Source: Deltaproteobacteria bacterium (lineage in GTDB: Bacteria; Myxococcota_A; UBA796; UBA2385). From it: a DNA stretch of 40,676 nucleotides. The stretch spans positions 1 through 40,676 of the forward strand of contig JAEUKK010000183.1 in assembly GCA_016792625.1 (NCBI GenBank). The letters are read 5' to 3'. The notes beneath the pieces were generated by a model. It saw only the letters and a program-made list of their open reading frames with translations, was not told the DNA's origin and searched no databases. This document shows, piece after piece, positions 8,472 through 16,885 of this stretch (within the stretch, counting starts at the first letter, position 1; each line of letters begins with the position of its first letter). The translations under genes and the position numbers were made by a program.

Positions 8472-9287
8472 TCAGCGCTGGACCAGCCCCAAGATCGCGG
8501 CGTGGGTCGGGCCGTTCGTGCCGACCACGCCGTCGACCAGGGGCTTGGCCGCGTTGAAGCGGTAGGGCTGGCCGTGCCGGTCGCTGCAGCGCCCGCCGGC
8601 GGCCTCGACCAGGGCCACGCCGCCGGCGATGTCCCACTCGGAGCGCGGCTGCGGGGTGAAGGTGGCCTCGGCCATGCCCGCGGCGACGAGGCCGAACTTG
8701 TAGGCCACCGAGCCCACGGGCACCGGCTGGACCCCGTCCGCCGCGTAGGCGTCGAACCAGCCCTTCTTCATCTCGGTGCGGGAGCAGACCACCCGCGCGC
8801 CGGGCAGGGCCGCGTGCGCGCTGGTGCGGATCGGTGCGCCGTTGAGCGTGGCGCGGTCACCGCCGACCCCGCCCTTGATGCCGACGAAGAGCTGCTCCTG
8901 GATGGGGTTGTAGAGCACCCCGAGGCGGGCCTCACCCTTCTCCACCAGGGCGACGCTCACCACAAACTCGGGGATGCCCAGGGTGAACTCTTTGGTGCCG
9001 TCGAGGGGATCGACGATCCAGACGAGGTCTTTGCCGAGGCGCTCGGGGCTGTCGGCGGTCTCCTCAGACAGCCAGCCCGCCTCGGGCAGGGCGGCCCGCA
9101 GCTGGGCCTCAAGCACATCATTTGCGGCCAGATCGGCGTCGGTGAGGGGGTTGTCCTCACCCTTGTCTTTGATCGTGTACGCGTCTTTGTAGAAGCCGCG
9201 GATGGCGGCGCCGGCGGCGACCGCGGCGGCGGTGGCCACCTCGAGCAGGGCTTCGGCGCGGTCGGGGGAGAGGGTGGTGGTGGACAT
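8472..9287 (-). CDS. cysQ: 3'(2'),5'-bisphosphate nucleotidase CysQ / inositol monophosphatase family
   Basis: The 271-residue protein has the complete Li-sensitive phosphatase signature. The metal sites are TDAD at 49-52, SEET at 74-77, D93-P-L-D96-G-T in WIVDPLDGTKEF, and SEWDIAGG at 216-223 with D219. The residues after the DPLDGT motif (KEFTLGIPEF) favour the CysQ branch over plain inositol monophosphatase. CysQ removes 3'-phosphate from the PAP/PAPS by-products of sulfate activation in the cytoplasm. The start ATG at 9287 has GGAG four bases upstream. It sits 23 bases after the FG-GAP gene, so it probably belongs to the ompA-like, FG-GAP, cysQ transcription unit. No sulfate-assimilation genes lie in the window. 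Confidence 0.88.
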   Translation of the reverse strand: MSTTTLSPDRAEALLEVATAAAVAAGAAIRGFYKDAYTIKDKGEDNPLTDADLAANDVLEAQLRAALPEAGWLSEETADSPERLGKDLVWIVDPLDGTKEFTLGIPEFVVSVALVEKGEARLGVLYNPIQEQLFVGIKGGVGGDRATLNGAPIRTSAHAALPGARVVCSRTEMKKGWFDAYAADGVQPVPVGSVAYKFGLVAAGMAEATFTPQPRSEWDIAGGVALVEAAGGRCSDRHGQPYRFNAAKPLVDGVVGTNGPTHAAILGLVQR

Positions 9288-9310
9288 GGGGCTCCGGCCG
9301 GCGGGGCGGC

Positions 9311-10792
9311 TCAGTTGGGCTCCACCCGATGGTGGAGGGCGAAGTCGGGGGACCCGTCGTCATCGACGTCCCCAAGGGTGATCCGCTGGCCGGTGCGCAG
9401 ATACTGGCGGCTCAGCGCGTAGGTCTGATCGGCGTCGGCGGGGTCGAGGCTCGGGCGCAGGCTGACCCAGCGGGGCGCGCCGAAAAAGACGTACATTGCG
9501 CCGCTGTCGAAGGAGCGGTTGGTGTCGGGCTCGGGGTTGCGCCGCGGGGCACCGATGAGCAGATCATCGTACCCATCAACGTTCACGTCAACCATCGCCA
9601 CGGCGCGGCCCAGCGCGTCGCCGGGGTCGGCCGCCCGGATGCGGGCCCGGGGCGCCGTCTCGCCGGCCCGCAGCGCGGCGCCGTCGTAGACCAGGGCGAG
9701 CCCGGCCGCCTCTCCCCCCGCGTCGCGGGCTGCGGGGCTGCCAGGCGCCCCCACGACGAGGTCCGCCGCGCCGTCTCCGTCGAGGTCGCCCGTGGCGACC
9801 GACCAACCCGCCCAGGCGTCGGTGCCCGGGCCGGGCAACACCAGCGCGCCGGTGCGGGCCAGCGGCCCCGCCGCGGGCAGGGCCCCGCCGTCGAGGATCC
9901 ACACCTCGCCGCCGGCCTCGTGGTCGCCGTCGGCGAAGGGCACGCCGATCACCAGATCGGGCCGGGCGTCGCCGATCAGGTCGTGGGTGCAGGAGAGCGC
10001 GCTGCCGGCGCGGGCGCCCACGCCGCCGCCGGTCCAGCGGAGCGCGGCGCCCGACGCGTCGATCACGTTCGGGCCGGCGCGCAGCTCTTCGCTGGTCAAC
10101 AAGCTGACCTCGCCCTCGAGCGCGCTGTCGCCGTTGGCCCAGGGGCTGGCGACGAGCAGCTCGCCGGCGCCATCTCCGCTCAGGTCGGGGCAGCCGGCGA
10201 AGACCTCGCCCAGCCGCGCGCCGTTCTCGGCGCCCTCCACCCGGATGAGCGCGTCTTGGGTGGTCAGGCCGGCGCTGGGGAGAGCGTCGCCGCGCTCCAG
10301 GTCGAGGTCGGCGAAGATGTGGACCGCGCCGCCTTCCCGCGCCGCGTCACCCCGGGGCCAGCTCGGCGACGAGATGAGCAGCTCGGCGCCGCCGTCGCCG
10401 TCGAGGTCGGGCAGCAGGCCGATGCGGTCGCCGAAGCGGTCGCCGGCGCGCGCGCTGCGGATGGTCGCGCGCCCGAAGCCCTCGGGGGCGTGGGCGCTGC
10501 CCGCGCGCATGCCGAAGCGGGTGACCGCCTCGACCTTGGGGCTGCCGACCCAGAGCGCGCCGGGGGTGAGCGCGGCCGAGAGGTTCGGGCCGAGCTCCTC
10601 GCCCCCGCGCAGCTGCGCCCAGGGGTCGAGCGGGCTGTAGGCGCCGGCCTGTCGGTCGGGATCACTGAGGTGCACGCCGATCAGGCCCGCGTTGAACGAG
10701 GCGTCGCAGCCCGGCCCGGTGCAGGTCGTGCGGCAGGCGGGGGCCAGCGTGAGGGCCCCGACCAGGCCGCCGAGGGGGACCGCTGCGCGCAC
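9311..10792 (-). CDS. FG-GAP (integrin-alpha-like) beta-propeller protein, likely exported
   Basis: The protein has 493 residues from a GTG start five bases after the stop of the OmpA-family gene. The N-terminal hydrophobic stretch ends in A-P-A-C (C20), a weak lipobox, so it may be a lipoprotein or simply secreted. The body is a series of repeats pairing an FGDRIG-type strand with an Asp-rich calcium loop (LPDLDGDGGAELLI, PDLSGDGAGELLV, GDLDGDGAADLVVGAP, VDVNVDGYDDLLIGAP). This is the alpha-integrin FG-GAP arrangement, as in bacterial propellers that bind sugars or surfaces. The segment ending at PDFALHHRVEPN is the last blade. It resembles the 699-residue lipoprotein in type but has no CARDB tail. 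Ligand and role are unknown. Confidence 0.8.
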   Translation of the reverse strand: MRAAVPLGGLVGALTLAPACRTTCTGPGCDASFNAGLIGVHLSDPDRQAGAYSPLDPWAQLRGGEELGPNLSAALTPGALWVGSPKVEAVTRFGMRAGSAHAPEGFGRATIRSARAGDRFGDRIGLLPDLDGDGGAELLISSPSWPRGDAAREGGAVHIFADLDLERGDALPSAGLTTQDALIRVEGAENGARLGEVFAGCPDLSGDGAGELLVASPWANGDSALEGEVSLLTSEELRAGPNVIDASGAALRWTGGGVGARAGSALSCTHDLIGDARPDLVIGVPFADGDHEAGGEVWILDGGALPAAGPLARTGALVLPGPGTDAWAGWSVATGDLDGDGAADLVVGAPGSPAARDAGGEAAGLALVYDGAALRAGETAPRARIRAADPGDALGRAVAMVDVNVDGYDDLLIGAPRRNPEPDTNRSFDSGAMYVFFGAPRWVSLRPSLDPADADQTYALSRQYLRTGQRITLGDVDDDGSPDFALHHRVEPN

Positions 10793-10797
10793 CGAGG

Positions 10798-11775
10798 TCA
10801 GGGCTGCGGCGGCGCGGCCGGCGGAGCGGGCGCCGGCTCTGCGCTGGCCTGGGCGAGCACGTGGAGCTCGACCCGGCGGTTGGCGGCCTTGGCCTCTTCG
10901 GAGGCCTCGGGGCCGAGCGGCATGTCGGGCCCAAAGCCCTTGGCGCTCAAGCGGTCGGCGGCGACGCCCTTCCCGACGAGGTAGCCCACCACCGCCTCGG
11001 CCCGCGCCTGGCTCAGGGCGCGGTTCTGGGCTGGGTCGCCGCTGCTGTCGGTGTGGCCTTGGACCTCGAGCTTGGTGATCGAGGGGTTGGCGGTGAGGAT
11101 CTCGGCGACCTCGTCGAGCAGCGCGTGGCTCTGGGCGTCGATCTCGGCGCTGCCCAGGGCGAAGTGCACGGCCTCGTTGATCTCGATGCGCTTGGCGGCG
11201 AGCTGCGCGCGCCGGGCCCGGGGCTTCTCGGGCGGCGGCGGGGCGACCAGGCCAAGCGTGGGGTCGGTGTGCCAGCTGGGCATCGCGCCCGCGCTGACCA
11301 CGGTCTGGGCGGGCCGGCCGCCGGGGACGATCGGCCCCTTGACCACCACCGTGCGCAGGCTGCGCTCTTCGACGTAGCCGTTCTGGAGCTTGAAGCTGAC
11401 GCGGTAGATGCCCGCAGGCAGCTCGTGGATGGCCCCGTTGCTCATCGGGTCGATCACGCCGATTCGCACGCCATCAACGCTGATCTCGGCGTAGGAGCTG
11501 AACTCGTTGTTGATGGGCAAGGACTGCAGCGTGGGGGCGCGGGCCTTCGCGTCTGCCCCGATCAGCCCGTTGACTTGGTCGGGCTTCACGTAGAGCGACC
11601 GGAAGTTCTCGATCTTGCCCTCGCTGACCTTGTCGTCGACCAGGTAGGTCGTGGGCCGCGGTGGCAGGCTCGGGTGCGCGTCGATCATCGGCCGGGCCTC
11701 GGCCCGGGCCGACAGGCCCAGCGCGGCGACGGTCAGGGTGAGCGGGCGGACGAAGCGTGCGGAGGAGAGAGGCAC
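10798..11775 (-). CDS. OmpA-family peptidoglycan-binding outer-membrane protein
   Basis: The protein has 325 residues from a GTG at 11775, which has GGAG exactly five bases upstream. The frame is open further upstream but has no ribosome site there. A signal peptide is likely (8-28, PLTLTVAALGLSARAEA). Residues 45-160 form an unrecognised beta-rich domain with a PEGA-like piece (ELPAGIYRVSFKLQNGY). The C-terminal OmpA domain (195-306) has GHTDSSG with D243 and R258 at the spacing of the two diaminopimelate-binding residues of OmpA. It also has LSQARAEAVVGYLV and the NRRVE motif at 299-303. It should therefore tether the envelope to the cell wall. A Pro/Ala-rich tail ends the protein. It is the first gene of the unit running into the FG-GAP gene and cysQ. 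Confidence 0.85.
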   Translation of the reverse strand: MPLSSARFVRPLTLTVAALGLSARAEARPMIDAHPSLPPRPTTYLVDDKVSEGKIENFRSLYVKPDQVNGLIGADAKARAPTLQSLPINNEFSSYAEISVDGVRIGVIDPMSNGAIHELPAGIYRVSFKLQNGYVEERSLRTVVVKGPIVPGGRPAQTVVSAGAMPSWHTDPTLGLVAPPPPEKPRARRAQLAAKRIEINEAVHFALGSAEIDAQSHALLDEVAEILTANPSITKLEVQGHTDSSGDPAQNRALSQARAEAVVGYLVGKGVAADRLSAKGFGPDMPLGPEASEEAKAANRRVELHVLAQASAEPAPAPPAAPPQP

Positions 11776-12063
11776 GGGGGCTCCAGGGCGGCGGACGGGC
11801 GGTGGTGTCGCCGGAGGGGTGCGCGGAGCGGCGGCGCTGTTCACGCCGAGGCCCCGCGGGCCGGCCCAGACGAGCGGGGGATGCCCGCGCCGGACTGAGC
11901 CCGGTGGACCCACCCGCCAGGCCCACCCCGCGCGACCGAAGGTGGCGCACCGACCCGCGCAGGCCGCGGTGGAGCGCCCCGCCCAGCGGCCCCGCGCCGC
12001 ATTAGCACATGGCCCGGCAGGCCGCCAAACCGCGGCTGGTGGCGGCCTCTGCTGGAGGTGCTG

Positions 12064-12477
12064 ATGGCAGAGGAAGGAGGGGGCCCGGGCCCCGCGGGCT
12101 GGTCAGACGGCCACACCCGCCTGGCCGAGGTGCAGGCAGCCCTGGCCGCGTTCAACGCCGCGCGGGACTGGGGGCAGTTCCACAGCCCGCGCAACCTCGC
12201 GATGGCCCTCTCGGTCGAGGCGGGCGAGCTGCTCGCGCTCTACCTGTGGAGCGCCGACGGCGGCCCGCAGCCCCCGGTCGAGGCCCGCCGGCCCCGGGTC
12301 GCCGCCGAGGCCGCAGACGTGTTGATCTGCCTGTTGAACCTCTGCGCCCACGCCGAGGTCGATCTGTTGGCCGCGGTCGAGGCCAAGCTCCGGGCCAACG
12401 CGGCCAAGTACCCGGTGGCCGCCGCCCAGGGGCGCCTGCTCAAGTATGACGAGCTGGACGGTCATTCAGAGGGGTGA
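12064..12477 (+). CDS. MazG-like / dCTP-pyrophosphatase-type nucleotide pyrophosphohydrolase
   Basis: The all-alpha NTP pyrophosphohydrolase has 137 residues. The metal-binding pattern ExxE...ExxD is present as E52-A-G-E55 and E82-A-A-D85, separated by 26 residues. RDWGQFHSPRNLAMAL (35-50) before it is the typical lead-in of the small dimeric MazG-like/dCTPase group. KLRANAAKYPV (108-118) is the conserved closing helix. Such enzymes hydrolyse (d)NTPs to monophosphates and clean the nucleotide pool. The ATG at 12064 was chosen over the GTG at 12058 because GGAGG lies five bases before it. It is a single gene, divergent from the ompA-like gene and convergent with the response regulator 27 bases on. 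Confidence 0.85.
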   Translation: MAEEGGGPGPAGWSDGHTRLAEVQAALAAFNAARDWGQFHSPRNLAMALSVEAGELLALYLWSADGGPQPPVEARRPRVAAEAADVLICLLNLCAHAEVDLLAAVEAKLRANAAKYPVAAAQGRLLKYDELDGHSEG

Positions 12478-12503
12478 GCGCGGGCGGCGACCACCCCCGG
12501 CCC

Positions 12504-12875
12504 TCACGCGCCGGCGCGCGCCGCGATGAGCGCGCTGATCCGGTCGAGGAAGGCGGCCCAGTCGATCGGCTTGCCTTGGAAGGCGTCACAGCCGGCCGCG
12601 GTGGCCTCGGCCTGCAGGTTCACGTAGGCGCTGACCGCGATGACCGGGATCTGCTGGGTCGCCGCCTGGGACTTGAGGATGCGCGTGGCGTCGAAGCCGT
12701 CCATCACGGGCATGTTCAGGTCCATCAAGATGAGGTCGATGGCCTCGGCCCGGGCGACGGCGATCGCCTCTACGCCGTTCTCGGCGGTCAGCACGGTGTG
12801 GCCCGCGCGCTCGAGCTTGCGCTTCATCAACAGCTGGTTCTCGGGGATGTCTTCGACCGACAAGATGGTGGCCAC
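12504..12875 (-). CDS. Single-domain response regulator (CheY-like receiver)
   Basis: At 123 residues this is exactly one receiver domain with no output domain. The acidic pair is E8-D9, the phospho-acceptor is D52 in LILMDLNMPVMDG, the switch Ser is S82 in AVSAY, and the conserved Lys is K102 in GKPID. It should therefore be a phosphorelay shuttle or a regulator that acts by protein contact. The start is GTG at 12875 with GGAGCGCCC directly before it. It lies 156 bases downstream of the diguanylate cyclase on the same strand, which makes a functional link to that cyclase or an unlinked kinase possible. No histidine kinase is present in the window. Confidence 0.88.
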   Translation of the reverse strand: MATILSVEDIPENQLLMKRKLERAGHTVLTAENGVEAIAVARAEAIDLILMDLNMPVMDGFDATRILKSQAATQQIPVIAVSAYVNLQAEATAAGCDAFQGKPIDWAAFLDRISALIAARAGA

Positions 12876-13031
12876 GGGCGCTCCGGCGGGATGGGGTCTC
12901 GCCGGTGGTCTATCCGGCGAGGACCGCGTGAGCGAGCCGATCCCGGGCCTGTCGCCCTGTGCTGGGCGAGGGGCGGGCAGACCGGTGCGGGGCCTGGGCT
13001 GGGGCGTCGGCGCGGGACCGCGGCGGCTGGC

Positions 13032-14768
13032 TCAGCGCGCGGCCTCGAGCAGAGGAAGCGCCCGGGCAGGGACGACCTGGTCGCGGCCGCCCTCTTTGGC
13101 GTCGTACATCGCCGCGTCGGCGGCGCGGAGCACGGCCTCGCCGGTGTTCCCGTGGTCGGGCTTGCTGGCCACGCCGATGCTCGCGGTGTACGGCAGCTGG
13201 ATGCGCGCGCTGGCCTCGGCGAGGAAGGTGCGGATGCGCAGCGCGACGCTGAGGCCGGCCTTCATGTTGGCGCCGGGCAGCAGCAAGACGAACTCTTCGC
13301 CGCCGAGGCGGCAGGGCACGTCGCTGTCGCGGCAGGCCCGGCGCAGCACCTCGGCGAAGGTCACGAGGCACTTGTCGCCGACGTCGTGCCCATAGCTGTC
13401 GTTGAGCCGCTTGAAGTGGTCGAGGTCGCACAGCACGATGGTGTAGGGGATGTTCGCCGAGTCGAGGCCGGCGAGGCGGTCGTTGAGGATGCGCCGGTTG
13501 GCCAAGCCGGTGAGGGGGTCGGTCCCCGCTTCGAGCTCACGCTCGGCCAAGGAGCGCACCACGCCCAGGCGGCTGGCCACGGCGAGGGCGAGGGCCTCGA
13601 GGTCGTCAAAGCCGGTCTCGTCGATCTGGTAGCGGCTGAGCTGGGCGATCGCCGCCGGGTTGCCCACGACGTGCACCGGCGCGCAGCTCACGCTGACCCC
13701 GGGCTCGCGGATGTGGGGGCAGCGGGCCAAGGTCTCAGGCCCATCGCCGCCCTTGTGGTGCAGCGTGCGGCCCTTGTGCACCGCCGGGCACTGCTCGGGG
13801 TTGGTCACCCCGCAGGGCCGCTTGTGCTCATCACGGTGGGCCGCCATTCTGCCCTTGCCGGGATCGACGAGCAGCATGGCAAAGTCAGCGGCTGGGTAGG
13901 CCTGGTTGGCGGCCCGGTAGGCGGTCGACATCACCTGGTCTTCGGTCTCGGTCATCGACAGGGCGTCCTGGATGTCCTTGAGGAAGCTGGTGCGGCGCTG
14001 CATTTTGAGGTTCTGGGCGCGCAGATCGGCCAGCAGCGCGATGGTGCGCGTGACCGCGTCGTAGACGGGGCGGAAGCTCTCGACCGGGCGAAGCTGCCCG
14101 CCCTCTTCTGCCGGCTTGCCCTCGACCGCCGCGTCGAGCGCCTCGGCCAAGCCGCGGTTGACCTGCCGCTGCTCGCGCTCGACGTCGAGGTCGTTGGCGA
14201 CGGCCCCGCGCCGGGCGGCCAAGCCCGTGGCCAACATGGTCAACAACAAGCTGCCCCACAGCAACATGTTGATCTGCATGTATTGGTCGAAGTGGTCGCG
14301 CGAGAGCGCAGCAGAGGCGTCCTCGACCACGCTGAGGCTGGACCCGAGCTCGACCCGGGCGGTGGTCAGCTCGTTGAGGGCGCCGGTGAGGTCAGCCTCG
14401 GGCGAGACGCGGCCCATCACCGCGATCACCTCGGTCATGTCGGCCAGCGCTTCGCCCATGTTGACGAAGGCGGGGGCCTGCGCGGGCATGTCTTGGGCGA
14501 GGCTGTCGACCAGGCCCCGGGCCCGCGCGACCGCCTCTTCTGCCGCGACGATGTGCTTGGGGTCGCGGTCGCTGCCATACGCATAGGGCTCGAGCGCGGC
14601 GATCGCCGCCTGGCCGCGGATCTCGCGGGCGCGGCGCTGGATCGAGTCGACCTCAGCGCCCACGGTCGCGCGCTCGTTCCACCACGTGGCAGTGGCGGCC
14701 GCGGTGAGCAGCAGCAGCGCGACCGCCTGCAGGCTGAGCAGCACGGCGACAGGGCGGCGGGCGGACAT
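13032..14768 (-). CDS. Membrane diguanylate cyclase with Cys-rich GAF-like domain
   Basis: The protein has 578 residues from ATG 14768; upstream frame extension lacks a good ribosome site. The order is: membrane segment 6-29, periplasmic sensor about 30-164, second membrane segment 165-185, linker helix, GAF-like domain about 250-410, then GGDEF 411-578. The active site is GGEEF at 489-493, and the product-inhibition I-site RDSD is at 480-483, five residues before it, so both catalysis and c-di-GMP feedback look intact. The GAF-like part carries four cysteines (C319, C327, C350, C362) in CGVTNPEQC, ARCPH and VSCAPV contexts, which could bind metal or sense redox. Transcription would run toward the single-domain response regulator. 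Confidence 0.87.
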   Translation of the reverse strand: MSARRPVAVLLSLQAVALLLLTAAATATWWNERATVGAEVDSIQRRAREIRGQAAIAALEPYAYGSDRDPKHIVAAEEAVARARGLVDSLAQDMPAQAPAFVNMGEALADMTEVIAVMGRVSPEADLTGALNELTTARVELGSSLSVVEDASAALSRDHFDQYMQINMLLWGSLLLTMLATGLAARRGAVANDLDVEREQRQVNRGLAEALDAAVEGKPAEEGGQLRPVESFRPVYDAVTRTIALLADLRAQNLKMQRRTSFLKDIQDALSMTETEDQVMSTAYRAANQAYPAADFAMLLVDPGKGRMAAHRDEHKRPCGVTNPEQCPAVHKGRTLHHKGGDGPETLARCPHIREPGVSVSCAPVHVVGNPAAIAQLSRYQIDETGFDDLEALALAVASRLGVVRSLAERELEAGTDPLTGLANRRILNDRLAGLDSANIPYTIVLCDLDHFKRLNDSYGHDVGDKCLVTFAEVLRRACRDSDVPCRLGGEEFVLLLPGANMKAGLSVALRIRTFLAEASARIQLPYTASIGVASKPDHGNTGEAVLRAADAAMYDAKEGGRDQVVPARALPLLEAAR

Positions 14769-14977
14769 CTGCGCGGAGACCTCGACGAAGGGGAGACGGC
14801 GCGCTCGGCCGTCGGTCGGCGAGACTCTGGCACAGGGCGGAGCGCGGGGGCCGGCGCCGGTGCGCGGGCACAAGCTGGCGGGCCCGGAGAGGTTATCCAG
14901 CAGGGCGCTTTTTCGGTGCAGGCGGCGCCCGCGAGCGCGTAGCGTGGCGCGGGGCAGCGTGGCGCGCGGGTGCGGGG

Positions 14978-15910
14978 GTGGTTGTGGGGCTGGTGCTCGT
15001 CACGGGCGGGGCCGGGTTCATCGGCAGCGCGGTCGTGCGCGCGCTGCGGGCCCGGGGTGACGCGGTGCGGGTGTTCGACGCGCTCCGCACCGGCGGCGAG
15101 CGCGCGCACCTCGCCGGCCTCGAGCTCGAGCTGGTCGTCGGCGACATCCGCGATGAAGGCGCCGTCTGCGCCGCGATGGACGGCGTGGACGCCTGCCTGC
15201 ACCTCGCCGCCGAGAGCCACGTCAGCCGCAGCCTCGGCGATCCGCGCGGGTTCATCGGGGTGAACGTCGACGGCACCGCTGCGGTGCTCGCCGCGGCCCG
15301 CCGGGTGGGCCTGCCCCGCCTCCTGCACATGAGCACCGACGAGGTCTTCGGCGCCGCTCCCCCGGGCGTGGCCTTTGGGGTGGGCGACCGCCACCGCCCA
15401 GGCAACCCCTACGCGGCGAGCAAAGCAGCGGCTGAGGCGCTGATCTGGGCCTGGCGCCACAGCTTCGATCTGCCGGTGGCGATGGTCCGCACGACCAACA
15501 ACTATGGCCCGCGCCAGCACGCTGAGAAGGCCATCCCCTGCTGGGTGCGCATGGCCGTCGAGCAGGGCGTGGTGGTCATCCACGGCGATGGCAGCCCGAC
15601 CCGCGACTGGCTGGCCGTCGAGGACTGCGCCGCGGGCCTGCTCGCCGCTCTCGACCACTTTGAGCCAGGGGCGGTCGATCACCTCGCCGGGCGCGATCCG
15701 CGCAGCAACCGCGCGGTGGCCGAGGCGGTGGCCGCGCTCTGCGGCGGCGCGCCGGTGCGCTGCGGTCCGGCGCGGCCGGGTCAAGACGCCGCCTATGCGC
15801 TGGATGACCGGGCCTCCCGCGCCCGCCTCGGCTGGGCGCCGTGCACCAACTTCGCCGAGGGGCTCGCGGCGACCGTCGTTTGGCACGCCGCCCGCTGCGC
15901 CCGGCGGTGA
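14978..15910 (+). CDS. NAD-dependent sugar epimerase/dehydratase, RmlB-like
   Basis: The 310-residue short-chain dehydrogenase of the extended type has NAD site TGGAGFIG at 9-16. The catalytic triad region is STDEVFG, with T120, D121 and E122. The Y145-A-A-S-K149 pair follows. RTTNNYGPRQHAEKAIP at 171-187 is almost the RmlB signature, so dTDP-glucose 4,6-dehydratase or a close nucleotide-sugar 4,6-dehydratase is the best guess. It is about 20-40 residues shorter than classical RmlB. The start is GTG at 14978, with a second GTG two codons on. Its TGA overlaps the GTG of the GT2 gene (GTGA), so the modified sugar is probably used by that transferase. Confidence 0.8.
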   Translation: MVVGLVLVTGGAGFIGSAVVRALRARGDAVRVFDALRTGGERAHLAGLELELVVGDIRDEGAVCAAMDGVDACLHLAAESHVSRSLGDPRGFIGVNVDGTAAVLAAARRVGLPRLLHMSTDEVFGAAPPGVAFGVGDRHRPGNPYAASKAAAEALIWAWRHSFDLPVAMVRTTNNYGPRQHAEKAIPCWVRMAVEQGVVVIHGDGSPTRDWLAVEDCAAGLLAALDHFEPGAVDHLAGRDPRSNRAVAEAVAALCGGAPVRCGPARPGQDAAYALDDRASRARLGWAPCTNFAEGLAATVVWHAARCARR

Positions 15911-16866
15911 GGCCCGACCCGCGCGCGGCCGCGCTCGCCGAGGCCCTCCGCGCGGAGCGGGCCATCGAGCTGGATCTTCGCGCGCCGCTCCCCTTGCCCG
16001 CGCTGCCCGTGGATCAGCTCGCGCCGCTGTTCTCGGCGGTGCGGGGCGCGCCTCCCTCCTCCCCTTGGCTGCGCCTCGGCGCGCCGGCGGGTGAGCCCGG
16101 CCCTCCCCTCTCCCTCACCGTGGTCATCCCCACCGAAAAAGACCGCCCGCCCTGGGGTCTGCGCGCCCTGCTCGCCCAACGGCCGGCCGTGCAGGTGCTG
16201 GTGGTGCTCAACGGCCCGGTCGCGCCGCCGCTCCCCCCGGCGGTCCGGGCGCTGCGGCTCCCCTGGCGGGGCCACGGCCCGACCCGGCTCGAGGCCCTGT
16301 CCTATGTGGACACGGAGCTGGTCGCATTTTTGAGCGATGACGCGCGACCCTTGGGGAGTGGATGGGCGGCCGCCGCGGCGCGGGCGCTGGACGCGGGGGC
16401 GGCGGACGGGGCGGTCTGTCGGCAGGTGCCCTGGCCCGACGCTGACCCGGTCACCCGCGCGCGGATCCGCCAGTGGACACCACCTTGGCCGGGCCTCGCC
16501 GCGCAAGCTGACCACGTCGCCACGGTCTGGCGGTCCGCCGCGCTGCGGTGCGGGCCGCTGCCCGCCGCGCCGATCGCCGAGGACGCCTGGTGGAGCTTGG
16601 GCCGCCGGCTGGTCCGCGCGGTCGGCGCGCCCGTCCTGCACTCCCACCCGCGCCGGGCCGGCGCGCTCTTTGCGCGGGAGGCGGCGATCAGCGCCGAGCT
16701 GGTGCGCATGGGGCGCCCGCCGCAGGTGACCAGCCTCCGCGCGGCCCTGCGCGTCTCGATGGGCCTGATCGCCCACCAGATCGATGATCCGGAGGAGATC
16801 GCGGCGGGCCTCGGCGAGCTCTGGGGCCAGTGGGCGGGCGCTCGGCGCGCGGCGCCGGCGCGATAG
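15907..16866 (+). CDS. GT2-family (GT-A fold) glycosyltransferase
   Basis: The protein has 319 residues from the GTG overlapping the upstream stop; the frame is open earlier but only inside the dehydratase gene. After an N-terminal 60-residue extension, the GT-A core starts with SLTVVIPTEKDRPPW. It continues with LLAQRPAVQVLVVLNG and reaches the nucleotide/metal motif in AFLSDDARPLG (S-D-D in place of D-x-D). WWSLGRRLVRAVG near 235 fits the acceptor-side E/D-x-x-W region. No membrane segment is evident. Probable role: transfer of a (deoxy)sugar made through the RmlB-like enzyme onto a surface glycan. Donor and acceptor are not determinable. Confidence 0.72.
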   Translation: MRPDPRAAALAEALRAERAIELDLRAPLPLPALPVDQLAPLFSAVRGAPPSSPWLRLGAPAGEPGPPLSLTVVIPTEKDRPPWGLRALLAQRPAVQVLVVLNGPVAPPLPPAVRALRLPWRGHGPTRLEALSYVDTELVAFLSDDARPLGSGWAAAAARALDAGAADGAVCRQVPWPDADPVTRARIRQWTPPWPGLAAQADHVATVWRSAALRCGPLPAAPIAEDAWWSLGRRLVRAVGAPVLHSHPRRAGALFAREAAISAELVRMGRPPQVTSLRAALRVSMGLIAHQIDDPEEIAAGLGELWGQWAGARRAAPAR

Positions 16867-16885
16867 CCGCCAGCCGGAGGTGCGG

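Noticed and set aside
14903..14930. GGGCGC ... GCGCCC inverted repeat with TTTTT near the diguanylate cyclase
   Set aside because: The T-run is in the loop and not after the stem, so it is not an intrinsic terminator; it is also in a divergent gap.
12474..14942. An 822-codon plus-strand frame opposite the diguanylate cyclase and receiver
   Set aside because: No motif, biased composition, and both minus-strand genes have complete active sites.
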